Assembly (NCBI RefSeq): GCF_964340395.1
Contig: NC_135568.1
Location: 22,501 to 84,500, forward strand
Reading direction: 5' to 3'
Source: Glandiceps talaboti
Lineage: Eukaryota > Hemichordata > Enteropneusta > Spengelidae
DNA length: 62,000 nt
The translations under genes were made by a program, and so were the position numbers. This document shows, in pieces, positions 60,401 to 62,000 of the stretch (the stretch's first letter is position 1; the number at the start of each line of letters is the position of its first letter). The notes beneath the pieces were generated by a model, which was given only the letters and a program-made list of their open reading frames with translations, had not been told where the DNA came from and did no database searches.

Positions 60401-61958
60401 TTTTCAATGAGACAGCCAACAAAATATTCACTAAAATTAACACTACTGAACTGAACAATTGTTGTAAATGAATAATTCTGTATATTTGATGACATCAAAA
60501 TGGATTGCCATGGTATAATGCAGCTTTGATAGGTACATAGGACATCTTTTAAATCCCCATATGACTGGACTCTAGGCTATTATTTGCTTTGATGAGCTAA
60601 AACTTTATAACCTTTTCAGTACAGAATTACACCCCTAGTGAGAGAAAAGTAACTATAGTAGAAAGATGAACGGTGAACGTATAACATATACATATACTTT
60701 TTATATGGGATGATTAATTGTCATGCCCAGTTTCTAACAGTAGCTAGTACATTTATTTCCAGGCAATAAAATTATCTATCTTGGTGTGTTTGTACATTTA
60801 AACACAAAACATCATCAGTATTTGCAGTATGACACTTAACCAACATCTTGACTGCTTGCATTTATTATAAGTACATATACCCAGTATGTTCTGTTCATCA
60901 TGACCACAGAACCCTGTATGTTCTGTTCATCATGACCACAGAACCCTGTATGTTTGTTCATCATGACCACAGAACCCTGTATGTTCTGGTCATCATGACC
61001 ACAGAATCCTGTATGTTCTGGTCATGACCACAGAACCCTGTATGTTCTGGTCATCATGACCAAGGAACTCTGTATGTTTCTATTCACTTACTAGGAGGAG
61101 GTGGTGTGTCCATTTCTCGAAGTGAAGGAAATGGGCCAAAATATTCTAATGCAAGATCTGCTAGTTCATTAAAGTCTGGTGGAAGACCGCAGCCAAATAC
61201 ACAAAGCAAAATGAAAACATCAGGACATATAAGGTAAATATCTTATTATACTGAAAGAAAAAACAATTCATTTTCAGGCATACAGGGCCAAGTTGTAACA
61301 CAAAATTATACCTTGTTTATAAAATGTAGAAAAAGTAAGCAGAGCTCTATAAAAACAATAGTCTATAGAGATCCACTGTATTTAATAAAAACTTTCAGGT
61401 TTCCCAAGATTCACGTCCATCCCAATTTGTATGAAAAACACACACTTTGAAAATTATTTAGTTCACCAGGTTGACATTATGTTTGAGAGGTCATATTGCT
61501 CCCTCAGTTATGTTATGTATATATACCTGTTACATTATTACTGTCTCCAAAATATGAAACTTCTCAAATGTATTATAGCATTTGATGAGCTATAGAATAG
61601 CTGCTAGGAATATACAGACCTCCCAAGGATGGGCTGTACAACGTTTATAGTCTGAAAACCCCATACAATAAAGTTGGTACTGCTACACTCTAGACCTTAA
61701 CATCTGGGCTTAACATATTTTTACCTATGCACTAAACACCTTTAATTGATGTAGATTTGCAGATCAAGACGGTGAAGCCCTTGCATCTGAGATGAATCAA
61801 CCCCCTCCTCAAACCAATACTAGTTGGTATGGCAACCAAGGCACATATAGAACAACCAAAGCCAGTCAAGCTAGACAACAACAAGGACAACAAAGAAGAC
61901 AGTCTGGACGTAATGTGCCACCTAAGTCAAATAAACAAGACGAGGCAACTTTTGAGAC
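48455..61958 (+). CDS. ZC2HC1A: ZC2HC1A/B-like C2HC zinc-finger protein (5' part, runs off the window)
   Basis: Nine exons join in frame over 346 complete codons: 48455-48467, 50563-50636, 51801-51935, 52126-52264, 54475-54638, 56767-56905, 57440-57472, 61095-61233, 61755-61958. Two C-x2-C-x11-H-x3-C fingers: CQVCGRSFNPESLVKHERIC (residues 17-36, split by an intron) and CPTCNRRFNQKAAARHIPFC (about 125-144). Between them lie the family-typical KRKVFDSGKQRAKGT, NWRQKHQDFV and a GGPLPPPPPPS stretch. All three match vertebrate ZC2HC1A/B in order and spacing; the paralogue is not resolved. The rest is Gly, Ser and Gln rich and low in order. The last exon ends at a GTAAGT donor, so the gene continues to the right. 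Molecular function is poorly known; the fingers probably bind zinc. Introns are full of minisatellites. Confidence 0.9.
48468..49510. other. Intron 1 of the ZC2HC1-like gene, left part
   Basis: Mostly unique. A short four-fold repeat of CAACTCGTCCCATTT or CAACTTGCCCCATTT lies at about 49250-49312. Nothing else recognised. Confidence 0.5.
49515..49575 (+). mobile_element. LINE/SINE 3'-tail-like remnant
   Basis: TTTCCCCCAGAGGGATAATA followed by AAGTAATAATAATAATT resembles the 3' end of L2/CR1-mobilised elements, with short tandem tail units. It is in opposite orientation to the neighbouring SINE head. Confidence 0.35.
49590..49862 (-). mobile_element. tRNA-derived SINE
   Basis: The minus strand from about 49858 reads GGTGGCCGAGTGAGTGG, a Leu/Ser-tRNA-like A box, and 45-60 bases later GGTTCGAACCC, a perfect B box. 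The spacing fits a tRNA-related head. The body continues leftward with GGTTTTCCCTGGATAG and GGTTTCCTCCTGGATAG. It cannot form a normal tRNA acceptor stem, so a SINE head is preferred over a tRNA gene. The 3' limit is uncertain. Confidence 0.55.
49863..50562. other. Intron 1, right part
   Basis: AT-rich. The pair of phrases GAATATATGAGGCATATGTTATA and GAATATACGAGACATATATACTATA (near 50107 and 50143) is a short diverged duplicate. Nothing else. Confidence 0.4.
50563..50636 (+). CDS. ZC2HC1A: ZC2HC1-like exon 2
   Basis: 74 nt, acceptor TATTTTAG, donor GTGAGT, phase 1 to 0. Encodes FSGQGSQDLPSCQVCGRSFN and PESL, the first half of finger 1. Confidence 0.9.
51444..51495. other. 16-bp perfect hairpin with 20-bp loop in intron 2
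   Basis: TAGTCTCAGTTACCCA (51444-51459) and TGGGTAACTGAGACTA (51480-51495) are exact reverse complements. ATATACG occurs just outside the left arm and again shortly after the right arm (ACATATACG), which could be a target duplication. Looks like a short inverted-repeat element. Confidence 0.75.
51801..51935 (+). CDS. ZC2HC1A: ZC2HC1-like exon 3
   Basis: 135 nt, acceptor TTGTGAAG, donor GTATTC, phase 0. Encodes VKHERIC, completing finger 1, then RKTQINARKRKVFDSGKQRA, the most conserved basic stretch of the family. Confidence 0.9.
52126..52264 (+). CDS. ZC2HC1A: ZC2HC1-like exon 4
   Basis: 139 nt, acceptor CATTGCAG, donor GTAGGA, phase 0 to 1. Encodes the NWRQKHQDFVNAIRSARQ helix and GGPLPPPPPPSINP. 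Confidence 0.9.
52400..54360. repeat. Large minisatellite in intron 4, ~60-90-bp units
   Basis: Repeated TGTTCCATGTATGGTTTATTTGG, then TAGTCATTTGGTGACTA or TAGTTGTGTGGTGACTA, then AGTTGTACTACTAGTAGGGG. Units shorten toward the right, where the ACTACTAGTAGG part is lost and ~60-bp units prevail. About 25-30 units. Confidence 0.92.
54475..54638 (+). CDS. ZC2HC1A: ZC2HC1-like exon 5
   Basis: 164 nt, acceptor TTTTTTAG, donor GTAAGT, phase 1 to 0. Holds the complete second C2HC finger and ADRAKTFGAPVKSLEKRAAA. Confidence 0.92.
54885..56035. repeat. ~45-bp minisatellite in intron 5
   Basis: Units of CATAACACCCAAGTATTA, AAAGTGATTCCACTGTG and TGCCACAACC type, about 25 copies. Subfamilies (AAGGGATTTCACTG, AAGCGATTCCACTG, AAGTAGTTCCACTG) form runs, showing block duplication. 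Confidence 0.93.
56140..56340. repeat. 64-bp tandem triplicate in intron 5
   Basis: ACAAAATGTTGCCAGGAAGC begins at 56151, 56215 and 56279, exactly 64 bp apart, each unit ending ATAGGTTGATTAATTT. Confidence 0.93.
56767..56905 (+). CDS. ZC2HC1A: ZC2HC1-like exon 6
   Basis: 139 nt, acceptor CATTGCAG, donor GTATGT, phase 0 to 1. Encodes YDNKVVRKKPGANPYAYADS and a Tyr/Gly/Pro-rich stretch; no domain. Confidence 0.88.
57440..57472 (+). CDS. ZC2HC1A: ZC2HC1-like exon 7, 33-bp microexon
   Basis: 33 nt, acceptor CATTTTCAG, donor GTATGT, phase 1 in and out. Encodes PSSGRQRSQG between split Gly codons. As its length is a multiple of three it could be skipped without changing frame. Confidence 0.75.
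58330..59045. repeat. 36-bp minisatellite in intron 7, ~20 units
   Basis: Unit CCTAGTGTAACATTGTCCTG followed by TACCAAACTACCTGGT, 36 bp, with point variants. Because 36 is a multiple of 3, both strands stay open over about 160 codons; flanking sequence shows no exon signal, so it is intronic. Confidence 0.95.
59046..60880. other. Intron 7, right part
   Basis: AT-rich, with repeated TGATTTGATTGATT-like phrases near 59790-59860. No exon recognised; the 60037-60228 frame has no domain. Confidence 0.45.
60885..61080. repeat. ~32-bp minisatellite before exon 8, ~6 units
   Basis: CCTGTATGTTCTGTTCATCA then TGACCACAGAAC repeated six times with small indels, ending 15 bp before the exon 8 acceptor. 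Confidence 0.92.
61095..61233 (+). CDS. ZC2HC1A: ZC2HC1-like exon 8
   Basis: 139 nt, acceptor CTTACTAG, donor GTAAAT, phase 1 to 2. Encodes GGGVSISRSEGNGPKYSNAR and SASSLKSGGRPQPNTQSKM. Confidence 0.85.
61755..61958 (+). CDS. ZC2HC1A: ZC2HC1-like exon 9
   Basis: 204 nt, acceptor TTGATGTAG, donor GTAAGT, phase 2 in and out. Encodes FADQDGEALASEMNQPPPQT and a Gln-rich stretch (ARQQQGQQRRQSGR). The gene continues past the window. Confidence 0.85.
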
Positions 61959-62000
61959 GTAAGTGAAATTTGCATTCATGTTCTAAATGATTTTGATCAC

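Overview
The window reads as one end of a metazoan chromosome, most likely from a marine invertebrate. The evidence is 610 bp of CCCTAA telomere repeat at the left edge, spliced genes with GT-AG introns, a tRNA-derived SINE, cut-and-paste transposon relics, and two recognisable animal gene families: a leucine-rich-repeat 7TM receptor and a C2HC zinc-finger protein of the ZC2HC1 family. I cannot fix the phylum. The DNA is AT-rich and unusually loaded with micro- and minisatellites, both between genes and inside introns.

Layout. 1-610 is telomere with scattered variant units. 611-3190 is a telomere-proximal zone holding a MITE-like inverted repeat, a diverged and compacted copy of the subtelomeric satellite in inverted orientation, and a large CATA microsatellite. 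3188-20570 is a head-to-tail array of twelve complete and one partial ~1.4-kb satellite monomers. Every monomer carries a telomere-like GGTTAGGGTT or GGTAGGGTT motif, a perfect CTCF-type core (CCACTAGGGGGCGC) and a triple AGGTCA direct repeat of nuclear-receptor type. 20.57-33.2 kb is gene-poor: a dispersed repeat in three copies, one of them split by a 1.6-kb PIF/Harbinger-like insertion whose unoccupied counterpart lies at 30 kb; a second 1.33-kb element with 15-bp terminal inverted repeats; a 45-bp-arm hairpin; and many microsatellites.

Genes. On the minus strand, 33.3-36.2 kb carries a short gene with a kinase-C-lobe-like segment (HGEVKESN in place of the catalytic loop) and an acidic tail. 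Upstream of it, also on the minus strand, 36.5-45.6 kb carries a seven-exon gene that I could join completely in frame (642 codons): signal peptide, LRR N-cap, about four LRR repeats, a cysteine-containing linker, a 7TM domain and a long Pro-Glu tail. It belongs with the leucine-rich-repeat GPCRs but lacks the usual TM2 Asp, DRY and NPxxY motifs. On the plus strand, 48.45 kb to the window edge carries nine exons of a ZC2HC1A/B-like gene (346 complete codons so far) that runs off the right end. The receptor and zinc-finger genes are divergently transcribed from a ~2.8-kb interval rich in GA and CAGA microsatellites.

No operon-like or defence-type system is visible. The most unusual items are the regularly spaced CTCF-like and nuclear-receptor motifs in the subtelomeric satellite, with an oppositely oriented CTCF motif next to the telomere; a ~1.1-kb intronic minisatellite whose unit is itself a 3' splice site; a perfect 40-bp palindrome 11 bp inside an intron; and the reduced, motif-poor LRR receptor with a Pro-Glu tail.
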